Numbered from the stretch's first letter, positions 7,528 through 15,640 are shown. The stretch is 64,000 nucleotides of DNA from Embleya hyalina (GCF_003967355.1 NZ_BIFH01000015.1:62001-126000); one strand, 5' to 3'. Made by a program: numbers and translations. The notes: generated by a model not told the origin, from the sequence alone.

Positions 7528-8820
7528 GTGAAGATCCGGAGTTTGGCCGCCGTCGCAGTGGCCGGCATCGCGCTGGCGGCGTGCGCGCCGGGCACGGCGT
7601 CCAAGACGAAGTCCGCCGACGACCAGACCGGCACGCTCAAGGTGTGGCTGTACGACGAGGCCAACCGGGCGCCCAAGGAGAAGGTCGTCAACGCGGCCGT
7701 CGCCGACTTCAAGGCGGCGCACCCCAAGGTGAACGTCGAGGTGGGCTACATCCCCACCGACGCGGGCCCGCGCGCGGAGAAGATGAAGGGCGCGTTCAAC
7801 GACCCGAACAGCGCGCCGGACGTGGTCGAGTTCGGCAACACCGACCTGTTCGGCTACGTGCAGGCCGGCGGCCTCGCCGACATCTCCGGCGACCTGGCCA
7901 CCTGGTCGGAGGCGGGCGACCTGCCCAAGGACCTCAAGGACACCACGCTGGTCGACGGCAAGACCTACGGCCTGCCGTGGTGGCTGGGCCTGCGCTCGCT
8001 GTACTACCGCACCGACGTGTTCACCGAGCTGGGCCTGAAGGCCCCGACCTCGTACGCCGAGCTGGTCGAGGCGGCGAAGAAGGTGCGCCAGGCCAAGCCG
8101 GACATGCTCGGCATCGCGGTCGGCGGCAAGTACACCTTCGGCGGCCTGCCCTTCCTGTGGGCCAACGGCGGCGAGATCGCCACCCAGCAGGGCGGCAAGT
8201 ACGCGGCCGCGATCGACTCGCCGCAGTCGCAGGCGGGCGTCAAGGCCTACACCGACCTGTTCGCCAAGGACATCTGTCCGCCCCAGCAGTGCGCCGACCT
8301 GACCGGCGGCAAGACGGTCGAGGCGTTCGCGGCCGGCACCGCCGGCATGGCGATCCTGCCCAACTCCTCGCGCAGCGCGGTCGAGGCGGGCACGGCCAAG
8401 GGCAAGTACGCGGTGGTCCCGCTGCCGGGCACCGCCCCGGGCTCGATCGCGCCGGCCTTCTCCGGCGGCAACGACCTCGGCGTGATGAAGTCCTCGCAGC
8501 ACCGCTCGCTCGCGGTCGACTTCATGAAGATCCTGGGCGGCAAGAAGTACCAGCTCCAGATGTTCGACGCGATGGGCAACCTGCCCACGCTCGCCTCGGC
8601 GCGCGGCGACGTGGTGGCCAAGGACCCGTGGCTCAAGCCGTTCATCGACACCCTGAACGCGGGCACCAAGTTCGTGCCCAAGGACGCCGCGTGGGCCAAG
8701 ATCGACTCGCAGTCCGTGGTGCCGACCATGTTCCAGAAGGTGATCACCGGCAAGTCGGACGTCTCGGGCGCCACCGGTGAGGCCAAGACCGTCATCGACA
8801 ACGCGTTCGCCGGGAAGTAA
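7528..8820 (+). CDS. ABC sugar importer, lipoprotein solute-binding protein (family 1)
   Basis: A 430-residue extracellular sugar-binding lipoprotein. The frame is open far upstream, but the GTG at 7528 follows a perfect AGGAGG and starts a lipoprotein signal (MKIRSLAAVAVAGIALAAC) with lipobox LAAC, so the mature protein is anchored by Cys19 outside the membrane. The body shows the MalE/UgpB-type pattern: TLKVWLYDEANRAPKEKVV, FKAAHPKVNVEV, SAPDVVEFGNTD, YGLPWWLGLRSLYYRTDVF and FAAGTAGMAILPNSS. The ligand is probably an oligosaccharide; the downstream GH20 hexosaminidase suggests N-acetylglucosamine-containing di- or oligosaccharides such as chitobiose. It is the first gene of a four-gene rightward operon whose two permeases follow at once. 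Confidence 0.92.
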   Translation: MKIRSLAAVAVAGIALAACAPGTASKTKSADDQTGTLKVWLYDEANRAPKEKVVNAAVADFKAAHPKVNVEVGYIPTDAGPRAEKMKGAFNDPNSAPDVVEFGNTDLFGYVQAGGLADISGDLATWSEAGDLPKDLKDTTLVDGKTYGLPWWLGLRSLYYRTDVFTELGLKAPTSYAELVEAAKKVRQAKPDMLGIAVGGKYTFGGLPFLWANGGEIATQQGGKYAAAIDSPQSQAGVKAYTDLFAKDICPPQQCADLTGGKTVEAFAAGTAGMAILPNSSRSAVEAGTAKGKYAVVPLPGTAPGSIAPAFSGGNDLGVMKSSQHRSLAVDFMKILGGKKYQLQMFDAMGNLPTLASARGDVVAKDPWLKPFIDTLNAGTKFVPKDAAWAKIDSQSVVPTMFQKVITGKSDVSGATGEAKTVIDNAFAGK

Positions 8821-8824
8821 GCCG

Positions 8825-9790
8825 GTGACCGCGACCACCACGCCCGCGCGGGCGGACCGGCCGACCCCGGCCTCGGTCCGCCCGCGCGGCGGCGCGAGCA
8901 AGACGAAGACCGGACGGCGCCGCTCCTGGATGCCGTTCTGGCTGCTGCTGCCGTCGGCGGTCATCCTGATCCCGCTGTTCGGCTACCCGCTCTACCAGCT
9001 CGGCCTGCTCTCCTTCCTGAAGTTCGGTCAGCCGCAGGCGTCGGCGGGCGAGGTCGCGGAGTTCGTCGGCTTCGACAACTACTCGACCCTGCTGGGCGAC
9101 GACCAGTTCTGGGACGTGCTGTTCCAGACCGTGGTGTTCGCCGCGGCGTGCGTGGTGGCGACCCTGGCGGTGGGCGCGGCGCTGGCGGTGCTGCTCACCC
9201 GGATCGGCAAGTGGCCCCGGTTGTTGCTGCTGTTCGCCGCGCTCGGCGCCTGGGCGGCGCCGGCGATGACCGGCTCGACGGTGTGGATGTTCCTGTTCGA
9301 CACCAACCTGGGCCTGGTCAACGAGGTCCTGGGGATGCAGGGCCACAACTGGTTCTACGACAAGTGGTCCGCGTTCGCGCTGGTCGGCGTCGTGGTGGTG
9401 TGGCACTCGTTCCCGTTCGTGATGATCTCGCTGTACGCGGGCATCGAGTCGATCCCGGTCTCGGTGCTCGAGGCGGCCCGCCTGGACGGCGCGTCCACCT
9501 GGACCGTCTTCCGGCACGTGATGCTGCCGATGTTGCGGCCGATCCTGACCATCGTGGTGATCCAGTCGATCATCTGGGACTTCAAGGTCTTCACCCAGAT
9601 CTACGTGATGACCGGCGGTGGCGGCATCGCCGGCCAGAACCTGGTGCTCAACGTGTACGCGTACCAGAAGGCCTTCGCGTCCTCGGACTACAGCCTGGGC
9701 GCGGCGATCGGCGTGCTGATGACGCTGATCCTGCTCGCGGTCACCATCTTCTACATCCGCGCGCTGCGTCGCTCCGGGGAGGAGCTGTGA
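8825..9790 (+). CDS. ABC sugar importer permease, MalF type
   Basis: A 321-residue inner-membrane permease starting with GTG at 8825, four bases after the binding-protein stop, with GGGAAG as ribosome site. A charged, Pro-rich N-terminal tail of about 45 residues precedes six predicted membrane segments, the first being FWLLLPSAVILIPLFGYPL. The EAA loop that contacts the ATPase is clear: SVLEAARLDGASTWTVFRHV followed by MLPMLRP. With the next gene it forms the heterodimeric channel. No ATPase gene is present in the cluster, as is usual for streptomycete sugar importers that share the MsiK ATPase; that ATPase is assumed to be encoded elsewhere. Confidence 0.93.
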   Translation: MTATTTPARADRPTPASVRPRGGASKTKTGRRRSWMPFWLLLPSAVILIPLFGYPLYQLGLLSFLKFGQPQASAGEVAEFVGFDNYSTLLGDDQFWDVLFQTVVFAAACVVATLAVGAALAVLLTRIGKWPRLLLLFAALGAWAAPAMTGSTVWMFLFDTNLGLVNEVLGMQGHNWFYDKWSAFALVGVVVVWHSFPFVMISLYAGIESIPVSVLEAARLDGASTWTVFRHVMLPMLRPILTIVVIQSIIWDFKVFTQIYVMTGGGGIAGQNLVLNVYAYQKAFASSDYSLGAAIGVLMTLILLAVTIFYIRALRRSGEEL

Positions 9791-10683
9791 ACCGTACCTC
9801 CGCGACCGCCGTCCGGCCGGCCGGCCTCCGTCGCTCGAAGGGCAATCGCACGGTGTCCCGGCGGATCGCCAACACCACGGCGATCGTGATCGCGCTGCTC
9901 ACCGTCTTCCCGCTGTACTGGATGGTGCTCTCCGCGTTCAAGCCGGACGGCGAGATCAACTCGGTCGACCCGCGCCCGTGGACGTGGCATCCGACCCTGT
10001 CCAACTTCCGGGACGCGTTCGGGGTCAGCGGCTTCGGCGGCTACTTCCTGAACAGCCTGATCGTGGCGACCGTGGTGGTCGTGTTGTCCGGGCTCGTGGC
10101 GTTCCTGGCGGCGGTGGCACTGACCCGGTTCAACTTCAGGTTCCGCACCACGATCCTGGTGATGTTCCTGGTCGCCCAGATGGTGCCGGTCGAGGCGCTG
10201 ACCATCCCGCTGTTCTTCCTGGTCCGCGACATCGGCTCGGTGGCGCCGCAGTTCGGGCTGAGCACGCTCGGCTCGCTGATGCTGGTGAACCTGGCCTTCT
10301 CGCTGCCGTTCGCGATCTGGATGTTGCGCGGCTTCGTCAAGGCGATCCCGGAGTCGCTGGAGGAGGCGGCCCGGATCGACGGGGCGAACCGGTTCACCAT
10401 CCTGTGGCGGATCCTGTTCCCGCTGGTGGCGCCCGGGCTCGCGGCGACGTCGGTGTTCTCGTTCATCACCGCGTGGAACGACTTCGTGTTCGCGAAGACG
10501 TTCATCCTGGACACCGATCACCAGACGCTGCCGGCGGCGCTGATGGTGTTCTTCAAGCCGGACGAGAACGACTGGGGCGGGATCATGGCGGCTTCGACGC
10601 TGATGACCATCCCGGTGCTGATCTTCTTCGTGCTGGTGCAGCGGCATCTGGTGTCGGGGTTGGGCGGGGCGGTGAAGGACTGA
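9787..10683 (+). CDS. ABC sugar importer permease, MalG type
   Basis: A 298-residue permease whose GTG at 9787 overlaps the previous stop by four bases (GTGA), indicating translational coupling. After a basic N-terminal stretch come six membrane segments, including TTAIVIALLTVFPLYWMVLS and LVAQMVPVEALTIPLFFL. The EAA loop reads SLEEAARIDGANRFTILWRI then LFPLVAPG. FKPDGEI near the first periplasmic loop and the closing VQRHLVSGLGGAVKD are typical of MalG-type partners in family-1 carbohydrate importers. It pairs with the preceding permease. Substrate assignment rests only on the neighbours. Confidence 0.93.
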   Translation: MNRTSATAVRPAGLRRSKGNRTVSRRIANTTAIVIALLTVFPLYWMVLSAFKPDGEINSVDPRPWTWHPTLSNFRDAFGVSGFGGYFLNSLIVATVVVVLSGLVAFLAAVALTRFNFRFRTTILVMFLVAQMVPVEALTIPLFFLVRDIGSVAPQFGLSTLGSLMLVNLAFSLPFAIWMLRGFVKAIPESLEEAARIDGANRFTILWRILFPLVAPGLAATSVFSFITAWNDFVFAKTFILDTDHQTLPAALMVFFKPDENDWGGIMAASTLMTIPVLIFFVLVQRHLVSGLGGAVKD

Positions 10684-10758
10684 GGGTTCGGGGTGTGCCG
10701 GCGTTCGGCTCGTCGTTGGTGTCCGTGGTGACCTCCTCGTTGGTGAAGGGCTGATTCC

Positions 10759-12408
10759 GTGTCTTCGTCGTCCGTGGCGCCTGTGGCGTCCGTACCGTCC
10801 GTACCGCCCGTGCCGTCCGTGGTTCCCCGACCGGCGCGCATGACGCCCGGTGTCGGCGGGTTCGTGTTGACGCCCGCGACCGGGCTGAGCCATCCGCCGG
10901 AACTGGCGGGCGAGGCCGCGTGGTTGCGCGGCGCGCTCGGCCCGGCGACCGGGTGCCTGCTGCCGCCGGGGGCGGGAATCGAGTTGCGGCTCGACCCGGA
11001 GGCGCTGCCGGCGGAGGGATACCGGCTGGAGGTCACCGCGGCCGGGGTGGACCTGTGCGGCGGTTCGCCGGCGGGGGTGTTCGCGGGTCTGCAGACGCTG
11101 CGGCAGTTGTTGCCGACCGACGTGTTCCGGCGCGGACGGGTACGGGACGGCGCGTGGTCGATGCCGGCGTGCCTGATCGAGGACGCGCCGGCGTTCAGGT
11201 GGCGCGGGGTGATGCTGGACGTGGCCCGGCACTTCGTGCCCAAGCAGGACGTGCTGCGCTTCGTCGACCTGCTGGCCGCGCATCGGCTGAACGTGCTGCA
11301 CCTGCATCTGACCGACGACCAGGGCTGGCGGATCGAGGTGCCGGGGTGGCCCCGGTTGACCTCGGTGGGCGCGTGGCGTACGGCCAGCATGCGCGGGGCC
11401 CGGCAGCACGAGCGGTTCGACGAGAAGCCGCACGGCGGCTTCTACACGGGCGACGACCTGCGCGAGATCGTCGCGTACGCGGCCGATCGACACATCACCG
11501 TGGTGCCCGAGATCGACCTGCCGGCGCATGTCCAGGCGGCGGTGGCGGCGTATCCGTCGCTGGGCGCGGTGCCGGTGGACGGGGTGCGCACCCGATGGGG
11601 CGGGCTGTCCGACGGGGTGCTGGCGCCGACCGAGGAGGCGCTGGGCTTTTGTCGCGACGTGTTGGCCGAGGTGTGCGCGATCTTCCCCTCGCGGTACGTG
11701 TGCGTCGGCGGCGACGAGGTGCCGACCGGGCCGTGGGAGCGGATGGGGCACCCCGACCCCGGCTCGCTGGGCGGCTGGTTCGTGGCCGAGTTGGCGAAGA
11801 TGTTGGCCGCGCACGGGCGGGTGGTGTTCGGCTGGGACGAGGTCCTGGCGGGCGGCGCGGCGGTGCCGTCGGACGCGTTGATCGGGGGTTGGCGCGCCGA
11901 GCACGGGACGATCGTGGCGGCGCGGGCCGGGTTCGACGTGGTGGCCTGCCCCGACATGTCGGTGTACTTCGACTACCGCCAGGGCGACGGGGCGGACGAG
12001 CCGATTCCGGTGGGGCCGTTGTTGACGTTGGCGGACGTGTACGCGTTCCGGCCGGTGCCGTCGGTGCTCACCGCCGAGGAGGGTGCGCGGATCCTGGGCG
12101 GGCAGGCGCAGATCTGGACCGAGCACATGGATTCGGTGCGCCGGATCGACTACATGGCCTTCCCGAGGATGTGCGCGTTCGCCGAGGCGGTGTGGTCGGG
12201 GCCGGGCGACTTCGCCGAGTTCACCGAGCGGCTGACGTCGGCGCACCTCGCGCGGCTGGACGCGTTGGGCGTGGAGTACCGCCCGCTCGACGGGCCGCAC
12301 CCGTGGCAGACCCGGCCGGACGCGCCGGGGTTCCCGAAGTCGCGGGCGGAGCGGGAGGCGGAGTTGCTGGAGCTGACCGAGAACATCAGGGGTGGGACGG
12401 TGGGGTGA
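10759..12408 (+). CDS. GH20 beta-N-acetylhexosaminidase, apparently cytoplasmic
   Basis: A 549-residue glycoside hydrolase family 20 enzyme with GTG start at 10759 after GAAGGG. The first ~30 residues are a low-complexity Ser/Val/Pro stretch (SVAPVASVPSVPPVPSV) with no hydrophobic signal core, so the enzyme should act inside the cell. The N-terminal GH20b-like domain ends near FAGLQTLRQLLP. The catalytic barrel begins FRWRGVMLDVARHF and includes HLHLTDDQGWRIEVPG, VVPEIDLPAH and VCVGGDEVP, where the Asp-Glu pair is the substrate-assisted catalytic motif. It then continues through LIGGWRA and GGQAQIWTEHMD. It would release GlcNAc (or GalNAc) from imported oligosaccharides. It follows the importer genes by 75 bases; the arrangement recalls the das-type chitobiose loci of Streptomyces. 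Confidence 0.93.
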   Translation: MSSSSVAPVASVPSVPPVPSVVPRPARMTPGVGGFVLTPATGLSHPPELAGEAAWLRGALGPATGCLLPPGAGIELRLDPEALPAEGYRLEVTAAGVDLCGGSPAGVFAGLQTLRQLLPTDVFRRGRVRDGAWSMPACLIEDAPAFRWRGVMLDVARHFVPKQDVLRFVDLLAAHRLNVLHLHLTDDQGWRIEVPGWPRLTSVGAWRTASMRGARQHERFDEKPHGGFYTGDDLREIVAYAADRHITVVPEIDLPAHVQAAVAAYPSLGAVPVDGVRTRWGGLSDGVLAPTEEALGFCRDVLAEVCAIFPSRYVCVGGDEVPTGPWERMGHPDPGSLGGWFVAELAKMLAAHGRVVFGWDEVLAGGAAVPSDALIGGWRAEHGTIVAARAGFDVVACPDMSVYFDYRQGDGADEPIPVGPLLTLADVYAFRPVPSVLTAEEGARILGGQAQIWTEHMDSVRRIDYMAFPRMCAFAEAVWSGPGDFAEFTERLTSAHLARLDALGVEYRPLDGPHPWQTRPDAPGFPKSRAEREAELLELTENIRGGTVG

Positions 12409-12484
12409 GGCGGCGCCTCGGCGGGGCTTGGCGTGGCTTGGCGTGGCGGGACGGGACCGACAGGACCGACGGGACCGCGTGACA

Positions 12485-12513
12485 CTGACATCTGACGCCG
12501 CGTCAGTTATGGT
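12485..12513 (+). promoter_or_regulatory. Promoter with embedded palindromic operator for the SnoaL-like gene
   Basis: CTGACA (12485-12490) and TATGGT (12508-12513) form a sigma-70-like pair 17 bases apart. The spacer contains the perfect palindrome CTGACG-CCG-CGTCAG (12492-12506). The placement inside the -35/-10 spacer fits repression by a small TetR- or MarR-type dimer; no such regulator gene is adjacent. The preceding bases 12409-12480 hold only short GGCGTGGCTT and GACGGGACC repeats. Confidence 0.6.
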
Positions 12514-12582
12514 CGCCCGGATTGGGTCCGGGCGGCCTCGGCCTCCTCGCCCCTCCCCCACGAGAGGTTGGTCGGTGCCGTC

Positions 12583-13026
12583 ATGCCATCCGGATATCAC
12601 GCGATCCCGAACCTGATCGGGCTGTACGCCGAGCGCGTCGACGCGGGCGATTTCGCGGGTGTGGGCGAACTGTTCGCGCACGCCGTGATCACCTCCGAGG
12701 GCCGGGACGTGGAGGTGCGCGGCGTGGCCGAGGCGCGGGAGATGTACGAGGCGTGGACGCGCCGGTATCCCGACAACGGCACGCCCCACACGCGGCACGT
12801 GACCACGAACCTGGTCCTGGACGTCGACGACGACGCGGGGACCGGCACCTGCCGCAGCTACGTCACGGTGTTCCAGGCACTGCCCGACCTCCCCCTCCAG
12901 CCCATCTTCACCGGGCGCTACCACGACACCTTCGCCCGCCTCGACGGGACGTGGCACTTCACCCGCCGCCACATGATCACGGACTACGTGGGCGACCTGA
13001 GCCGACACCTGAACCACCCGCTGTAG
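12583..13026 (+). CDS. SnoaL-like / NTF2-fold protein
   Basis: A 147-residue alpha+beta cone-fold protein. I chose the ATG at 12583 (MPSGYHAIPNLIGLYAERVD); TTG at 12568 is an alternative, and the only purine-rich site, GAGAGG at 12562, lies rather far upstream. The sequence has the family layout: an N-terminal helix with YAERVDAGDFAGVGELFA, then strands VITSEGRDVEVRGVAEAREM, RHVTTNLVLDVDDDAG and CRSYVTVFQALP, and a final pair GRYHDTFARLDGTWHFTRR. Family members include polyketide cyclases, ketosteroid isomerases and many uncharacterised enzymes; nothing identifies the substrate. A regulated-looking promoter lies 70 bases upstream. It converges on the Nudix gene. Confidence 0.82.
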   Translation: MPSGYHAIPNLIGLYAERVDAGDFAGVGELFAHAVITSEGRDVEVRGVAEAREMYEAWTRRYPDNGTPHTRHVTTNLVLDVDDDAGTGTCRSYVTVFQALPDLPLQPIFTGRYHDTFARLDGTWHFTRRHMITDYVGDLSRHLNHPL

Positions 13027-13042
13027 GGACGTGGTCGGGCGG

Positions 13043-14065
13043 TCAGGGGAAGGTGACGCCCTCCGGGGGCACGTCGACGCGGCTGTCGTCGTCCAGGATC
13101 GGGACGCCCAGGCGCTCGTGGGCGATGCGCTGGGCGGCGAGGGCCTGCGGCAGTCGGGCGTCGTAGCCGCCGCCGAGCAGGGCGGCGGCGCGGCGCGGGG
13201 TGACCAGGACCCGGCTCCACGACCAGCCCGTGGCCGGGTCGGGGGCGAGCGGGCCGAGGGCGGCGATCCGGGCGGCGCTGCGGGAGCGCACGTCGCCGCC
13301 GTCCGGGTCGGACAGGTAGCCCACATGGGTGATCTTGCCCAGCACCGCGTTGGCCTCCTCCGCCACCTCGCGGGCCAGGGTGGCGAGCGCGTCCACGTCC
13401 TCCGGCTCGGCGCCGCCGCCGGGCAGCGCGTACCCGCCGTCGGGGTCGCCCACCAGCAGCACCCGACCGTCCGGATCGAACAGCCACCCCGCCGCCCGGC
13501 CCACGGGCGAACCGGCCGGGATCGGCTCGTCCTCGTGCCACACCCGCTCCTTCGGCGGCCGATACTCGCGCCCGTCGACCACGTACAGACACGCCCCCGA
13601 CGCCTCCGCCTCCAACGCGACCGAGACCCGCCGCCGGGTGCGCCCCGGGAAACGCGGCAGCGCCTCGTCGGGCGTGAGCACGTACACCGCGTCCACCTCG
13701 GCGTCGGCCGGGGCGAGTACGACGACCTGCTCGTCGGTGAGGGTCGGCCCGGCGAAGACGAAGTCGAGCACGACCCGCCCGAACGTCGCGGCGGACGTGG
13801 TGCACACCGCGAGCAGCCGCCCGACGGCGAGGTCGAGGCCCAGTTCCTCCCGCACCTCGCGCCCGACCGCCTCGTGTGGGGACTCCCCGGCCTCGGCCAT
13901 CCCGCCGGGCAGGTCGAGGCCGGGCTTGTACCCGGGATCGACCACCACGAGCCGACCGCGCCGATCGCGCAGCACCATCGAGGCGCCCACGACCACGCCC
14001 GGCAGGCCGGCGCAGTGGTCGATCAGCTCCCGGGACACCGGCTCGTCGATGCCATCCACGCTCAT
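13043..14065 (-). CDS. Tandem Nudix hydrolase
   Basis: A 340-residue protein with two Nudix folds. The frame is open upstream, but the ATG at 14065 follows GGGGGAGCGG. The first domain (about residues 15-130) has a full Nudix box, GGMAEAGESPHEAVGREVRE followed by ELGL, and should bind Mg2+ and hydrolyse a nucleoside-diphosphate-linked compound. The second domain (about 180-330) has GGGAEPEDVDALATLAREVA then EEANAV; here the spacing before the REVAEE helix is two residues longer and the closing glycine is missing, so it may be inactive or bind a different substrate. Two-domain Nudix proteins of this type are known in Streptomyces without assigned function. It faces the SnoaL-like gene with 16 bases between stops. 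Confidence 0.88.
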   Translation of the reverse strand: MSVDGIDEPVSRELIDHCAGLPGVVVGASMVLRDRRGRLVVVDPGYKPGLDLPGGMAEAGESPHEAVGREVREELGLDLAVGRLLAVCTTSAATFGRVVLDFVFAGPTLTDEQVVVLAPADAEVDAVYVLTPDEALPRFPGRTRRRVSVALEAEASGACLYVVDGREYRPPKERVWHEDEPIPAGSPVGRAAGWLFDPDGRVLLVGDPDGGYALPGGGAEPEDVDALATLAREVAEEANAVLGKITHVGYLSDPDGGDVRSRSAARIAALGPLAPDPATGWSWSRVLVTPRRAAALLGGGYDARLPQALAAQRIAHERLGVPILDDDSRVDVPPEGVTFP

Positions 14066-14198
14066 CCGCTCCCCCGTCACATCCGTCGTCGTCCCGGGCG
14101 CCCGCTCGCCGCCCATCCTCGCGGACGAGTCGCCCGTACCCGGCAGGCGGGTGCGCGGATCGCCACCTTCGGCCCCGACAGACACAGTCGGCCCACCA

Positions 14199-15035
14199 CT
14201 ACGGAGCGCCGCGGAGTCGCTCCATCGCCTCGATCGGGTCGAGTTCGGCGTCCTTCGCGGGCGCCCAACGGGCAAGGACGTCGGCGGCGCCCTCGGCCAA
14301 CCCGACGGGCAGACCGACCGAAGCCAATGCCGCGGCGACCTCCCTCATCTCCGACTCCCAACGCCATGCCTTGGCGGCGACGTCGGCGATGTAGTCCACA
14401 TCGGCGAGGTGCCGCCCGGAGTGGTGCTCGGCGATGTCCGACAACTCCGCGCCGACCCCGTATTCGTGTGCCATCGCGTGGGCGACGGCGGCGAGTGCCC
14501 TGCTCGCCTTCTGGTAGCTCGCGAACGACAACTTCAGTGCGGACGCCTGCCCGATACCGCCGGGAAGGGGTTTCGCCCGCACTCGGGTGTCGGCGAACAG
14601 GGCCGCGACCCGAGTGACGTCCTCCTCCCCGCCGGACAGGTACAGACGGGGCGAGCGGGTCTGTGCGGGTGGGGATCCGACCACGCCCGCGTCGACCACG
14701 GTGGCGCCCGCCGCGGTGAGGAATCCGGCGATGCGTTCCGTGCGCTCCGGGCTCACCGCGTTGGCTTCCACGTAGAGTCCGCCGTACCGCCGTTCGGCCA
14801 CCGAACGGGCCACCGCTTCCGCCGCCGCGGGCGGGCAGAGCGAGATCACGTACGCGCTGCGATCGAGCAGTTCGTCAAGCTCGGCGACGGACTCGAGGCC
14901 GAACGCGAGGGCCCGTGCCCGGGTGGCCGTGCTGCGGCCCGAAGGACTCCACAGGACCGTGATCCCGCGACCGGTGAGTTCGCCGGCCACCGCCGCGCCC
15001 ATGCTGCCCGGATGCAGGATTCCGACCGTGGTCAT
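14199..15035 (-). CDS. 6-phosphogluconate/hydroxyisobutyrate dehydrogenase-like NAD(P) protein (DUF1932 type)
   Basis: A 278-residue two-domain dehydrogenase. The ATG at 15035 overlaps the upstream gene's stop by four bases. The N-terminal Rossmann domain opens with MTTVGILHPGSMGAAVAGEL, a GxxxxxMG dinucleotide loop, and continues with ITVLWSPSGRS, where an arginine suggests NADP preference. The helical C-terminal half contains GGIGQASALKLSFASYQKA, matching the GxGxxxKxxxN/S-type catalytic helix of beta-hydroxyacid dehydrogenases and placing the likely catalytic lysine near residue 175. The closing helical part resembles DUF1932. Family members oxidise hydroxyacids or reduce imines; the substrate is unknown. 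It forms a tight pair with the P-loop gene. Confidence 0.82.
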   Translation of the reverse strand: MTTVGILHPGSMGAAVAGELTGRGITVLWSPSGRSTATRARALAFGLESVAELDELLDRSAYVISLCPPAAAEAVARSVAERRYGGLYVEANAVSPERTERIAGFLTAAGATVVDAGVVGSPPAQTRSPRLYLSGGEEDVTRVAALFADTRVRAKPLPGGIGQASALKLSFASYQKASRALAAVAHAMAHEYGVGAELSDIAEHHSGRHLADVDYIADVAAKAWRWESEMREVAAALASVGLPVGLAEGAADVLARWAPAKDAELDPIEAMERLRGAP

Positions 15036-15640
15036 GCGACTCCTCGGAGCAGGTGGCCGGCGCCGAACCGGTCGGGCGCCTTGCCGTTCACGGCCTGTCT
15101 GACGAGTTCGGCGGCATCGCCGGGCGAGGTGTGGTCGGTTCGCACGATCAGGGACCACAGCACGTCGGGGTGCGCTTCGAGGTCCGCGTAGGTCTCGGCC
15201 CATGCCCGCAGTCGGGCGTCGCCGTCGGGATCGCCCCGGTCGGCCGAGCGCTTCGCGGTGACGTCCCGGGGACACCAGAGCAGGACCCGAGTCCAAGCCG
15301 CGGGATACGCCGAAAGCGCGGTGAGCGCTTCGACCTGTCCGACGTGGACCACGGGGATGCCGCCCTGTGCCGTGAGGCGGTCGAGTTCGGGTGCGTCCGT
15401 CGCGTACTCCGCCCCGTAGCGCCGGTTGCCGTGCACGACGAGCCCATCGCGCCGCAGGTCCGCCAACGTCCGCGGGTCCGTCATGCGGTAGCCGGACGAG
15501 CGACCCGGCCCGGCTTTCAGCCGCCGAAAGTGAACGAACGCCCCATCCGCACGCGCCAGGGCTCCGGTGACGGTGTCCTTGCCGGACGCGGGCGGACCGT
15601 ACAGGACCACGGCGGGCGGGCCCACCACGACGCGCCTCAT
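15032..15640 (-). CDS. P-loop nucleotide kinase-like protein (guanylate-kinase type)
   Basis: A P-loop protein whose frame could start as far up as 15802. I chose the ATG at 15640, which gives 202 residues and puts the Walker A loop (VVLYGPPASGKDTVT) near the N-terminus, as in small-molecule kinases; the ribosome site is weak, so the start is uncertain. Further motifs are FVHFRRLKAGPGRSSGYRMT, resembling the substrate-binding part of guanylate kinase, and IPVVHVGQVEALTAL, resembling the GMP-kinase strand before the lid, followed by WTRVLLWCPRDVTAKRSADR. Its true substrate is unknown. It is translationally coupled to the dehydrogenase-like gene (ATGA overlap), which suggests a shared small-molecule pathway. 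Confidence 0.7.
   Translation of the reverse strand: MRRVVVGPPAVVLYGPPASGKDTVTGALARADGAFVHFRRLKAGPGRSSGYRMTDPRTLADLRRDGLVVHGNRRYGAEYATDAPELDRLTAQGGIPVVHVGQVEALTALSAYPAAWTRVLLWCPRDVTAKRSADRGDPDGDARLRAWAETYADLEAHPDVLWSLIVRTDHTSPGDAAELVRQAVNGKAPDRFGAGHLLRGVA

Noticed and set aside
9751-13326. A 1191-codon reverse-strand frame opposite the importer and GH20 genes
   Set aside because: It is antisense to four genes with clear domains; its product is an Arg/His/Pro/Gln-rich string typical of the complementary frame of GC-rich coding DNA.
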